A DNA stretch of 15,233 bases from HRBIN01 sp038891515 (GTDB lineage Archaea; Thermoproteota; Nitrososphaeria_A; Caldarchaeales; Caldarchaeaceae), in assembly GCA_038891515.1 (NCBI GenBank), contig JAWAEB010000039.1:1-15233 (forward strand), written 5' to 3'. Below are positions 6,669-13,901 of this stretch, one piece after another. The notes below the pieces were generated by a model that worked only from the letters and a program-made list of their open reading frames with translations, was not told where the DNA came from and made no database searches. Numbering within the stretch: the stretch's first letter is position 1; each line of letters starts with the position of its first letter. Made by a program: the position numbers and the translations under genes.

Positions 6669-7199
6669 GTGTTCCCATTGAAGGTAGTGGCTGTAATGGG
6701 TGGGAAGAACAGTGGAAAGACACGTACTGCCACCTTCCTGATTAGGACGTTGTCGTCAGCTGGGTTTCGTGTCGCATCCATAAAGCACATACATCACTCA
6801 TTCACGATGGACACACAGGGTAAGGACACTTGGAAGATGCGTGAGAGCGGCGCAGCAATAGTCTCCAGCATCTCACCCAACGAGGTTGCTATACTAAAGA
6901 AACCTAACTCCACCGAGTCGGAGCTGGTGCATCTCCTCAGACTGTTCGAGGGTGAGGGGATAGATGTGACGATTGCCGAGGGTTTTCAAGAGGTTCTTGG
7001 GAAACGTGATGGAGTGCTCAAGATACTCACCATTGGCTCAGCGGAGGATGCTGATAGATACAGGGAAACGGTTAAACCTGACATCATAGTATTAACCGGT
7101 CGAAGTCCAACTAAACCCGGCCTACCCCTAATCTCGCTGGAGGATGAAGGAGAAAGGCTGGCTGAGATGGTGATGGCTGCGGTTGGAAGAGGTTTTTAG
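6669..7199 (+). CDS. mobB: MobB, GTP-binding molybdopterin-guanine dinucleotide factor
   Basis: A P-loop protein of about 176 residues. GGKNSGKT (residues 11-18) is the nucleotide-binding loop, followed by IKHIHHSFTMDTQGKDTW, the characteristic MobB segment with conserved H and D residues, and later TIAEGFQE, where MobB proteins have a VEGF/K block. MobB assists MobA in attaching GMP to molybdopterin, which fits the two bis-MGD enzymes encoded here; no mobA is in the window. The frame is open from 6570, but the codons before about 6669 overlap the regulator's HTH and do not look like MobB. GTG at 6669, five bases after the previous stop, or TTG at 6678 is the likely start. A GGAGGTG at 6642-6648 lies rather far upstream. 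Confidence 0.85.
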   Translation: MFPLKVVAVMGGKNSGKTRTATFLIRTLSSAGFRVASIKHIHHSFTMDTQGKDTWKMRESGAAIVSSISPNEVAILKKPNSTESELVHLLRLFEGEGIDVTIAEGFQEVLGKRDGVLKILTIGSAEDADRYRETVKPDIIVLTGRSPTKPGLPLISLEDEGERLAEMVMAAVGRGF

Positions 7200-7220
7200 G
7201 GAGAGGACGGAAGAGCTAAC

Positions 7221-8441
7221 GTGGCACAGCGTCGGAGACTGGACTACACACCTCTCAAGCTAGCCGACCCTGATGAGGCTGCTGAGATAATCCGCACTAG
7301 CCTAGCCGGGCTCAGCTTGGGCAGGGAATGGGTAAGTGTGGAGAACTCCCTCGGGAGGATAGCCTCATCTGACGTATTCGCCGGACATGATATCCCGGCC
7401 AGAGACATATCAGCCATGGATGGAATAGCAGTTAGGTGGAGCGACATATCCTCAGCCACCTCCTCCAACCCAGTTAGGCTACGTCTCATGTCCTCGGAGT
7501 TTTTAGAGGCAGGCTGTGCATCAAGAATATACACGGGCACCGCAATACCAGAATCCGCCGACACAGTTGTGAAGGTTGAGCAGGTGGAATTCACTGAGGG
7601 CGGAGAAGCCATAGTCTCAAGACCTGTGGAGAGGGGTAAGAACGTAGTTAGAAAAGGCTCAGACATCCCGAGAGGTTCCAAGGTGATTAGTAGGGGTCAG
7701 AGGATTACCGCCCGTGATGTGGTGCTTCTCATGGAGCTTGACGTCAAAACTGTGGAGGTTTACAACATACCTAGGCTGGGGATTGTATGCGTAGGTGATG
7801 AACTTTTTTACAACTTCAGAGAGAGGGGCTTGGCCGGGGCCAGCTACGCATTCCTTGCAGCAAACCAGTTGGAGAGAATGGGCTGCAACGTCACAACAAT
7901 TGAGGTTGTGCCAGATGACGAAGCCCTACTAGGGGGCATAGTAAACAAGCTCGTCCGAGATGTTGATGCCGTCTTAACGATAGGCGGCTCCTCAGTGGGG
8001 GGGAACGACATAGTAAAGAGAACAGTTGTGGGGTTGGAGGGAGCCAAACTGTACTTTTCAGGAGTACAGCATAATCCCTTCAAAAGTGCTGGATATGCTG
8101 TGGCTGGAAAACCCACCCTCATGCTACCGGGGCACGCGGTCTCTATGACCGCCGCCATCCACTTCCTCGGCTCAGTCCTCGCTGCATATCTCACGGGAAT
8201 GAAGAGCCACATGCACATCCATACCCAGGCAAGGCTTTCGGATGATGTAAGGCCGAAAAACAACATTCGCACCTCATACTTAGTGAAGCTTGAGAGGTCT
8301 GGCAATGAGGTTCTAGCAAATCCCATGCCCTGGGGGACTAACTCCCTCAGCAACCTGACTAGAGCTGACGGTTTTGTCACCGTGGACAAGGGCTCGGAGA
8401 TTCCCGAGGGTACCACCGTGTTGGTGAGCCTACTGCAATAG
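7221..8441 (+). CDS. moeA: MoeA-like molybdopterin molybdenumtransferase, divergent
   Basis: A 406-residue MoeA/gephyrin-E-type protein that inserts molybdate (or tungstate) into adenylylated molybdopterin. Recognisable blocks are DIPARDISAMDGIAVR (57-72, with the catalytic-region D67), TGTAIPESADTVVKVEQ (105-121), RKGSDI (144-149), VCVGDEL (189-195), GGSSVGGND (255-263) and LPGHAVSM (302-309). Several differ from the usual family pattern: KPGKP is replaced by NPFKS, LPGNPVS by LPGHAVS, and the DSN after GDEL is missing. It may be a specialised paralogue or simply a fast-evolving MoeA. The GTG at 7221 follows mobB by 21 bases with gaggacgg upstream, consistent with one operon. Confidence 0.88.
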   Translation: MAQRRRLDYTPLKLADPDEAAEIIRTSLAGLSLGREWVSVENSLGRIASSDVFAGHDIPARDISAMDGIAVRWSDISSATSSNPVRLRLMSSEFLEAGCASRIYTGTAIPESADTVVKVEQVEFTEGGEAIVSRPVERGKNVVRKGSDIPRGSKVISRGQRITARDVVLLMELDVKTVEVYNIPRLGIVCVGDELFYNFRERGLAGASYAFLAANQLERMGCNVTTIEVVPDDEALLGGIVNKLVRDVDAVLTIGGSSVGGNDIVKRTVVGLEGAKLYFSGVQHNPFKSAGYAVAGKPTLMLPGHAVSMTAAIHFLGSVLAAYLTGMKSHMHIHTQARLSDDVRPKNNIRTSYLVKLERSGNEVLANPMPWGTNSLSNLTRADGFVTVDKGSEIPEGTTVLVSLLQ

Positions 8442-8470
8442 TGTGTAGGATCCCAGATTTGGCACATGGA

Positions 8471-8492
8471 CACCAACCTTAAAAGTTTGGTG
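8471..8492. promoter_or_regulatory. Inverted repeat covering the TATA box of HTH_10 regulator 2
   Basis: Ten-base arms (CACCAACCTT and AAGTTTGGTG) form an inverted repeat with one mismatch pair and a two-base AA centre. The centre, cttaaaag, is about 27 bp upstream of the ATG at 8509 and is the most likely TATA box. A protein bound here would exclude TBP, so this looks like a repressor or autoregulatory operator. Its arms do not resemble the CTAA-N4-TTAG elements. Confidence 0.5.
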
Positions 8493-8508
8493 AGTATAAT
8501 CACCCTGT

Positions 8509-9192
8509 ATGTCTAGGCTTATGGCTCTCACCATCTCGGTCAACCCGGGCGATATATGCTGGTTATCAAAGCTCTCAAAGCAGGACGGTCAACTCTCCAC
8601 TAAGGTGGTCGAGCAGCAGTCCGTAGACGGCGTGTGGAGAAATCAGCTCTTCCGCATTGCAGCCGGTGGTAAGGCCGGGGAGGTGGAGTCCTTTCTCAGG
8701 AAGGAGCCATCATTCCATGACGTGAAGATTGTCAGGTCTAGGGACGGCCTAATATATGGGACTGCAATGGTGAGGTGTAGCAAGGCTTGCGGGATAGAGG
8801 AGGCCGGGTCATGCATACTGAGGTGTGTCAGCACAGGGCCAGACGGTGAGGTGGTCTGGCGCTTCATAGGAACTGGCTCAGCATTCAGGAAGTTCATGCA
8901 GCGGCTGGCTGATAAGGGGATAATGTATAAGACTCTAGAGCTGAGCGTGGTAAAATCCAACGGGGGACTGACCAGCAGGCAAGAGCTTATAATCAAGGCA
9001 GCGCTGGAACTCGGCTTCTTCGACTACCCCAAGAAGATACATGTTAAGGAGCTGGCCCAACTCTTTGGCATAACTCCCGCCACACTCACGGAGACCGTCA
9101 GGAAAGCGTTGAAAAAGATTGTTAAGGAATACATGACTCTGGCCGGCGGCCCGGAGATACCTGACGAGATAAGGTATGCTGGGATGTCTTAA
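8509..9192 (+). CDS. Bat-like HTH_10 transcriptional regulator 2
   Basis: A 227-residue regulator with the same C-terminal HTH_10 fold as the protein at 6028: LTSRQELIIKAALELGFFDYP from about residue 154, then KELAQLFGITPATLTE. The N-terminal domain differs and contains C90-x3-C94-x7-C102-x3-C106, a four-cysteine set suited to a zinc or iron-sulfur site. The Cys-plus-HTH_10 layout recalls haloarchaeal NarO, which responds to oxygen limitation. It has its own leaderless promoter with an embedded palindrome and ends 70 bases before the second molybdoenzyme operon, its probable target. The ATG at 8509 is favoured by the TATA spacing; ATG 8521 is an alternative. Confidence 0.8.
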   Translation: MSRLMALTISVNPGDICWLSKLSKQDGQLSTKVVEQQSVDGVWRNQLFRIAAGGKAGEVESFLRKEPSFHDVKIVRSRDGLIYGTAMVRCSKACGIEEAGSCILRCVSTGPDGEVVWRFIGTGSAFRKFMQRLADKGIMYKTLELSVVKSNGGLTSRQELIIKAALELGFFDYPKKIHVKELAQLFGITPATLTETVRKALKKIVKEYMTLAGGPEIPDEIRYAGMS

Positions 9193-9210
9193 TATTCCAT
9201 TCTTAAAGAG

Positions 9211-9224
9211 CCTAAATGTTTAGG
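9211..9224. promoter_or_regulatory. Inverted repeat CCTAAATGTTTAGG upstream of the NXR-like operon
   Basis: Six-base arms (CCTAAA and TTTAGG) flank a TG centre. The inner 12 bases have the same CTAA-N4-TTAG plan as the palindrome at 5956-5967. CCTAAAT occurs again at 9228-9234, 17 bp downstream and overlapping the TATA box. The centre is about 15 bp upstream of the TATA-box centre, a usual location for an archaeal activator that helps TFB or TBP binding. Confidence 0.45.
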
Positions 9225-9228
9225 TAGC

Positions 9229-9236
9229 CTAAATAT
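9229..9236 (+). promoter_or_regulatory. TATA box of the NXR-like operon
   Basis: The octamer ctaaatat is centred about 30 bp upstream of the GTG at 9263, giving a leaderless or nearly leaderless mRNA. A second candidate, catatact at 9245-9252, is too close to the start codon. Confidence 0.45.
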
Positions 9237-9262
9237 CCGAATCCCATATACTTGAACTCCGG

Positions 9263-12200
9263 GTGGACTGTCTGAGACTGAGTAGGAGGGATTTTCTCGC
9301 CTTAGTTCCATCTGCAGCGTTGTCTGCAGCTGTGCTGGCAGGACTTCCAGAGGATATCTTAGCCTTGGAGTATATTGAACCGATAGATCCTAGTATCAAC
9401 CCACTAACCACATATCCAAACAGGAACTGGGAAAGTGTCTACAGGGATATATACACGCCCGATAGCACATTCCACTACCTCTGCGCACCCAACGACACTC
9501 ACGGCTGCCTTCTGAGGGCCAGCGTCAAGAACGGCGTTGTGATCTATGCAGACCCATCCTTCGGATATGGCAGGGCCACGGATATCTACGGCAACAGAGC
9601 ATCCTCCAGATGGGACCCCAGAGCATGCATAAGCGGCCTATCATATGTCAGGAGGTTCTACTCCGATAGGAGGATAAAGGGTGTTTATGTGAGGAAGGGA
9701 TTCAAGAAATGGGTGGATGATGGGTATCCAAGAGACCCTGAAACCGGTCAGCCGCCCCCTGAATACTTCCGAGGACGTGGTAGGGAGGAGTTTGTAAAGG
9801 TCTCGTATGAGGAGGCTTTTCGTATAGTAGCCCAGTCTCTCATCAACATAGTCTCCACCTATAGCGGGCGGGAGGGGCAGCAGAGGCTTCTAGCACAGGG
9901 ATACGACCCTGCCATGGTGGAGACCACGGAGGAGGCTGGGACCAGGACAGTCAAGTTTAGGGGTGGGATGCCTTTCAACGCAGGCATCAGGATAGGTGGT
10001 TTTTACCGCTTCGCCAACATGATGGCCCTTCTGGATTCATATGTTAGGGGTGTGGATTCTGACCATGCCAAGGGCTCTAGGGGATGGGATAACTATGCAT
10101 GGCATACGGATCTGCCGCCAGGCCATCCCATGGTGACCGGTAATAAGACCCTAGACTTCGACCTCTTCACAGCGGAGAACGCCAAGCTGATAATACTTTG
10201 GGGTAAGAACTGGATTGCGACTAAGATGCCTGACGGACACTGGCTCACCGAGGCCAAGCTAAAGGGTGCCAAGATAGTGACTATAGCGCCTGAATACCAG
10301 TCCAGCAGCTCCAAAGCCAACTATGTCATCATCATAAGAGCAGGAACGGACCAAGCATTAGCACTAGGGCTAGCGCATGTCCTAATCAGGGATAGGCTGT
10401 ACGATGAGAAGTTTGTCAAATCATTCACCGACCTACCGCTTCTGGTCAGGATGGATAACCTGAAGCTCCTCAGGGCTAGAGATGTGATCGATGGGTATAC
10501 ACCTTCCCCGCTCAACAACTTCACAGTAGTCCTAAAACAGGGGGAGCAACCTCCGCCCCTCCAGCTCCAGAAGGACCAGATAATCCCGGAGCAGCTCAGG
10601 GCCGAGTGGGACGACTTCATGGTTTGGGATTATAAGACTCGGCAGCCAAGGGTGGTTACGAGGGATCAAGTCGGAGAACACTTCACAGGTCTGGACCTTG
10701 ACCCAGCTCTCGAAGGCGAGTTTGAGATTAGGCTGGTTGACGGCTCCAGCGTGACGGTGAGGCCAGCCTTTGACCTGATTAAACAGTATCTGGAGCACTT
10801 CGACCCTTACACCGTATCAGAGATAACTTGGGCGCCACCTGAATCCATCGAGGAACTGGCCCGCCTCATAGCGGCCAACAAGACGAGAACACTCTTCGTA
10901 GAGGGTATGGGCCCCAACCACTTCTACCACAGCGATCTTAAGGACCGCGGAATAATTCTTGTGGCCAGCCTCACCAACAACATAGGCCACTTCGGCGGAA
11001 CGGTGGGTAGCTATGCGGGCAACTATAGGATGGAGCTTCTTAACGGTGTTCTCCAATGGGTGACGGAGGACTCATTCAAACCGGAGCTAGACCCCTCCAA
11101 ACCTGCTCGGCAGAGAAAGTATTGGAAGGAGGAGTCGGCCCACTACTACGCATATGATGATAGGCCCCTCCGTATAAGTGGGAAGCTTTTCACAGGTAAG
11201 ACCCATATGCCCTCACCCACAAAGGCAACGTTCTGGGCTAACACCAACTCGATACTGGGAAACAGCAAGTGGGCCCACAACATAATGGTGAACACCCTGC
11301 CCAAGATTGAGATGATAGTGGTGAATGACTGGCTATGGACAGCCACCTGCGAGTATGCTGATGTTGTCTTCGGCGTGGACAGCTGGGCTGAAAGGAAGAA
11401 GCCTGACATGTATGGCTCGGTCACCAACCCGTTTCTCCAGGCCTGGCCTAGGACGCCGCTACCGAGGATTTATGACACGAGGGATGATGTGGAGGTGTTG
11501 GCGGGCATCGCTGAGAAGCTATCCGAGCTTACCGGCGACAGGCGTTTCAGGGACTACTGGCACTTCGTCTATGAGGATAAGATGGAAGTCTATCTCAACA
11601 GGGTTTTCCAAGCCGGCAACACAACCCGTGGGTATAGGTTTGAGGAGCTGGAGGAGAGCTGCAAAGACGGCACACCCTATTACATGATGGTGCGGACCAG
11701 CCCTAGGATAACTGGTTGGGAGCAGACCAACGAAAGCAGACCATGGTATACCAAGAGTGGGAGGCTTGAGTTTTACCGGGAGGAGGATGAGTTCATAGAG
11801 TATGGTGAGAACTTGCCAGTCTACCGGGAGCCTGTGGACAACACACCATATGAGCCCAACGTGATAGTCTCCGGACCACATCCAGCTCTCAGACCCAAGC
11901 TGCCCACAGACTATGGTATACCGGTGGGAGACATGTCCACTGAGGTGAGGCAGGTGCGGAATATGGTTATGTCTTGGGAGGAGGTGCGTGGAACCAAGAA
12001 CCCGCTTGTGGATAAGGGGTATGGACACATACTCGTCACCCCCAAGTATAGGCATGCATGCCACACTATGGGTGCCAGCACAGACCTTGAAGCCACCTTC
12101 TTCGGCCCATTCGGAGATTTCTACAGGCATGACAAGAGGAAGCCATGGGTAAGCGAGGGTTACATAGATCTCAACCCCGTCGTGGCCAAGAGGCTGGGAA

Positions 12201-12742
12201 TCGAGGACGGAGACTATGTCTGGTGTGATGCAGACCCATCAGACAGGCCCTTCGTGGGATGGACCAATAAGCCGGAGGACTACAAGGTCTTCAGATGGCT
12301 CGTAAGAGCACGGCACTACCCCAACATAGCGCCCGGCGTCGCTAGAGCATGGTTCCACTTCTATGTTGCAACCCACGGCTCCGTAGAAGCCCATGAGAAA
12401 AGAGCCGATGGACTTGCCAAAAACCCGAGGACCGGCTATCAGGCAGCTTATAGATATGGGAGTCACCAGTCCACCACGAGAACTTGGGTGAAGCCCACCC
12501 TCCAGACAGACAGTCTCGTCCGAAAAGAATACTATGGCCAGCTATTGGGGAAGGGCTTCGCCCTAGATGTCCATCAGGTGGTTGGCGCGCCTAAGGAGTC
12601 CTTCGTTAAGATAACTCGTGCGGAGCCCGGAGGTGAGGATCAGAAGGGGTTGTGGAGCCCTGCGGCGGCCGGGTTGAGGCCGGCGTATGCCAGCGACCAG
12701 ATGAAAAGGTATCTGTCCGGGCAGTATGTGGAGGTGAGCTAG
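9263..12742 (+). CDS. NarG/NXR-like molybdopterin oxidoreductase, Tat-exported alpha subunit
   Basis: A 1159-residue type II DMSO-reductase-family catalytic subunit. The N-terminus carries a twin-arginine signal (SRRDFLALV at 7-15, then a hydrophobic stretch), so the folded enzyme acts outside the cytoplasmic membrane. The first iron-sulfur site aligns with NarG as C74-x3-D78-x3-C82-x39-C122, with Asp where NarG has its first Cys. HTDLPPGHP at 281-289 matches the NarG segment containing the Mo-ligating Asp, making D283 the likely ligand. The length is near that of NXR alpha subunits (about 1150) and well above Ser, Clr, Ddh and Ebd enzymes (about 910-980). The GTG start at 9263 places the signal at the N-terminus. 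Nitrite oxidation or nitrate reduction is favoured, but chlorate, selenate or another oxyanion cannot be excluded. Confidence 0.85.
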   Translation: MDCLRLSRRDFLALVPSAALSAAVLAGLPEDILALEYIEPIDPSINPLTTYPNRNWESVYRDIYTPDSTFHYLCAPNDTHGCLLRASVKNGVVIYADPSFGYGRATDIYGNRASSRWDPRACISGLSYVRRFYSDRRIKGVYVRKGFKKWVDDGYPRDPETGQPPPEYFRGRGREEFVKVSYEEAFRIVAQSLINIVSTYSGREGQQRLLAQGYDPAMVETTEEAGTRTVKFRGGMPFNAGIRIGGFYRFANMMALLDSYVRGVDSDHAKGSRGWDNYAWHTDLPPGHPMVTGNKTLDFDLFTAENAKLIILWGKNWIATKMPDGHWLTEAKLKGAKIVTIAPEYQSSSSKANYVIIIRAGTDQALALGLAHVLIRDRLYDEKFVKSFTDLPLLVRMDNLKLLRARDVIDGYTPSPLNNFTVVLKQGEQPPPLQLQKDQIIPEQLRAEWDDFMVWDYKTRQPRVVTRDQVGEHFTGLDLDPALEGEFEIRLVDGSSVTVRPAFDLIKQYLEHFDPYTVSEITWAPPESIEELARLIAANKTRTLFVEGMGPNHFYHSDLKDRGIILVASLTNNIGHFGGTVGSYAGNYRMELLNGVLQWVTEDSFKPELDPSKPARQRKYWKEESAHYYAYDDRPLRISGKLFTGKTHMPSPTKATFWANTNSILGNSKWAHNIMVNTLPKIEMIVVNDWLWTATCEYADVVFGVDSWAERKKPDMYGSVTNPFLQAWPRTPLPRIYDTRDDVEVLAGIAEKLSELTGDRRFRDYWHFVYEDKMEVYLNRVFQAGNTTRGYRFEELEESCKDGTPYYMMVRTSPRITGWEQTNESRPWYTKSGRLEFYREEDEFIEYGENLPVYREPVDNTPYEPNVIVSGPHPALRPKLPTDYGIPVGDMSTEVRQVRNMVMSWEEVRGTKNPLVDKGYGHILVTPKYRHACHTMGASTDLEATFFGPFGDFYRHDKRKPWVSEGYIDLNPVVAKRLGIEDGDYVWCDADPSDRPFVGWTNKPEDYKVFRWLVRARHYPNIAPGVARAWFHFYVATHGSVEAHEKRADGLAKNPRTGYQAAYRYGSHQSTTRTWVKPTLQTDSLVRKEYYGQLLGKGFALDVHQVVGAPKESFVKITRAEPGGEDQKGLWSPAAAGLRPAYASDQMKRYLSGQYVEVS
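12730..12737 (+). promoter_or_regulatory. Strong ribosome-binding site for the beta subunit
   Basis: GGAGGTGA lies six bases before the ATG at 12744, inside the last codons of the alpha gene. Internal genes of this operon use Shine-Dalgarno sites while the first genes of transcripts appear leaderless. The site also fixes the beta start codon. Confidence 0.7.
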
Positions 12743-12743
12743 C

Positions 12744-13898
12744 ATGCCAAAGGTCTACAACTGGCAGATTGGCCGGGAGATGGATTACTGGTATGAGGAG
12801 TCTAGGCCGAGGAGGCAGGCTGCAGCCGTCTTCGACACGAACAAGTGTATTGCATGCCAGACCTGCACTGTCGCATGCAAGACCACATGGACCTCTGGGA
12901 AGGGGCAGGAATACATGTACTGGAACAACGTGGAGACCAAGCCATGGGGCTCATATCCGATGGGCTGGGATGTGAAAATACTTGAGAAGCTCGGCCCGCA
13001 GAGATGGACTCTGGAGGGTGAAAGATACGTGTACAGGGGCAAGACTATATTTGAGGCAGCCAGCCCCAGTGAACGTGTCCTAGGATACATACCAAGCGAC
13101 TTGGACTATGCATACCCCAACAGAGGTGAGGACGAGACAAATGACATCATGGTGGAGGAAAAGTTCTACCTGAGGATGCCACACGACCTATGGTTCTTCT
13201 ATCTCCCACGCATATGCAACCACTGCACTTACCCGGCATGCCTCGCATCCTGCCCCCGCCTCAGCATATACAAGAGATCGGAGGACGGCATAGTCCTGGT
13301 GGACCAGGCTAGGTGTAGAGGGTACAGGGAGTGTGTGCAGGCGTGTCCATATAAAAAGGTCTTCTATAATCACGTCACCCGCATCTCAGAGAAATGCGTC
13401 CTCTGCTACCCTGCGGTTGAGAAGGGCATCTGGCCCCGCTGCATGAGGACTTGCATAGGCAAGATTAGGATGTTCGGATATCTCAACACTCCTGAGAATG
13501 CAGACCCTGAAAACCCCCTAGATTTTCTGGTCCATATAAAGAAGGTCGGACTTCCGCTGCTTCCCCAGCTGGGTCTTGAGCCCAACATATACTACATACC
13601 CCCCATCCACGTGGGTAATCTCAACTTCCTCAGAATGCTCTTCGGACCAGGTGCCGACCAGGCCATCCAGACATATAACAGGGCCATAGCGGGCAAGGAC
13701 ATCGAGCTGGTGGCCGCCCTCCTCCTCAACGTATCCATTGATAGGATAATGACGAAGTTTAAGGTGATTGGTTCGAGCGAGGTGGCTGGATACGATGAGA
13801 ATGGCCACGAGGTGGTTAGGATCCCACTGAAGGAGCCGGCTGTGGTGAGGCCGTTCTATGATGACCGGTTGCAGGTGTATAGGCATAACATTACATAG
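12744..13898 (+). CDS. NarH/NxrB-like iron-sulfur beta subunit
   Basis: A 384-residue electron-transfer subunit with four cluster sites: C35-C38-C41-C45, C158-C161-C166-C170, C191-Y194-C197-C201 and C218-C221-C233-C237. Tyr194 stands where NarH has Trp, so the third site should be [3Fe-4S] and the others [4Fe-4S]. KGQEYMYWNNVETKPWG (53-69) and RICNHCTYPACL (156-167) are typical of the NarH/EbdB/NxrB group, and the N-terminus VYNWQIGREM resembles what I recall of Nitrospira NxrB. There is no signal peptide; such subunits are exported with the Tat-carrying alpha partner. It starts one base after the alpha stop codon. The C-terminal part after about 290 is not a motif I recognise. Confidence 0.88.
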   Translation: MPKVYNWQIGREMDYWYEESRPRRQAAAVFDTNKCIACQTCTVACKTTWTSGKGQEYMYWNNVETKPWGSYPMGWDVKILEKLGPQRWTLEGERYVYRGKTIFEAASPSERVLGYIPSDLDYAYPNRGEDETNDIMVEEKFYLRMPHDLWFFYLPRICNHCTYPACLASCPRLSIYKRSEDGIVLVDQARCRGYRECVQACPYKKVFYNHVTRISEKCVLCYPAVEKGIWPRCMRTCIGKIRMFGYLNTPENADPENPLDFLVHIKKVGLPLLPQLGLEPNIYYIPPIHVGNLNFLRMLFGPGADQAIQTYNRAIAGKDIELVAALLLNVSIDRIMTKFKVIGSSEVAGYDENGHEVVRIPLKEPAVVRPFYDDRLQVYRHNIT

Positions 13899-13901
13899 GG
13901 G

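Noticed and set aside
7844..8503. 219-residue open frame on the minus strand
   Set aside because: It is antisense to moeA and has no family features or promoter.
12037..12044. CACCCCCA, the expected acceptor 3' strand of the tRNA half
   Set aside because: It is coding sequence of the NXR-like alpha subunit (VTPK) and no T arm precedes it.
11519..12130. 203-residue open frame on the minus strand
   Set aside because: It is antisense to the NXR-like alpha subunit, a shadow of its codon pattern.
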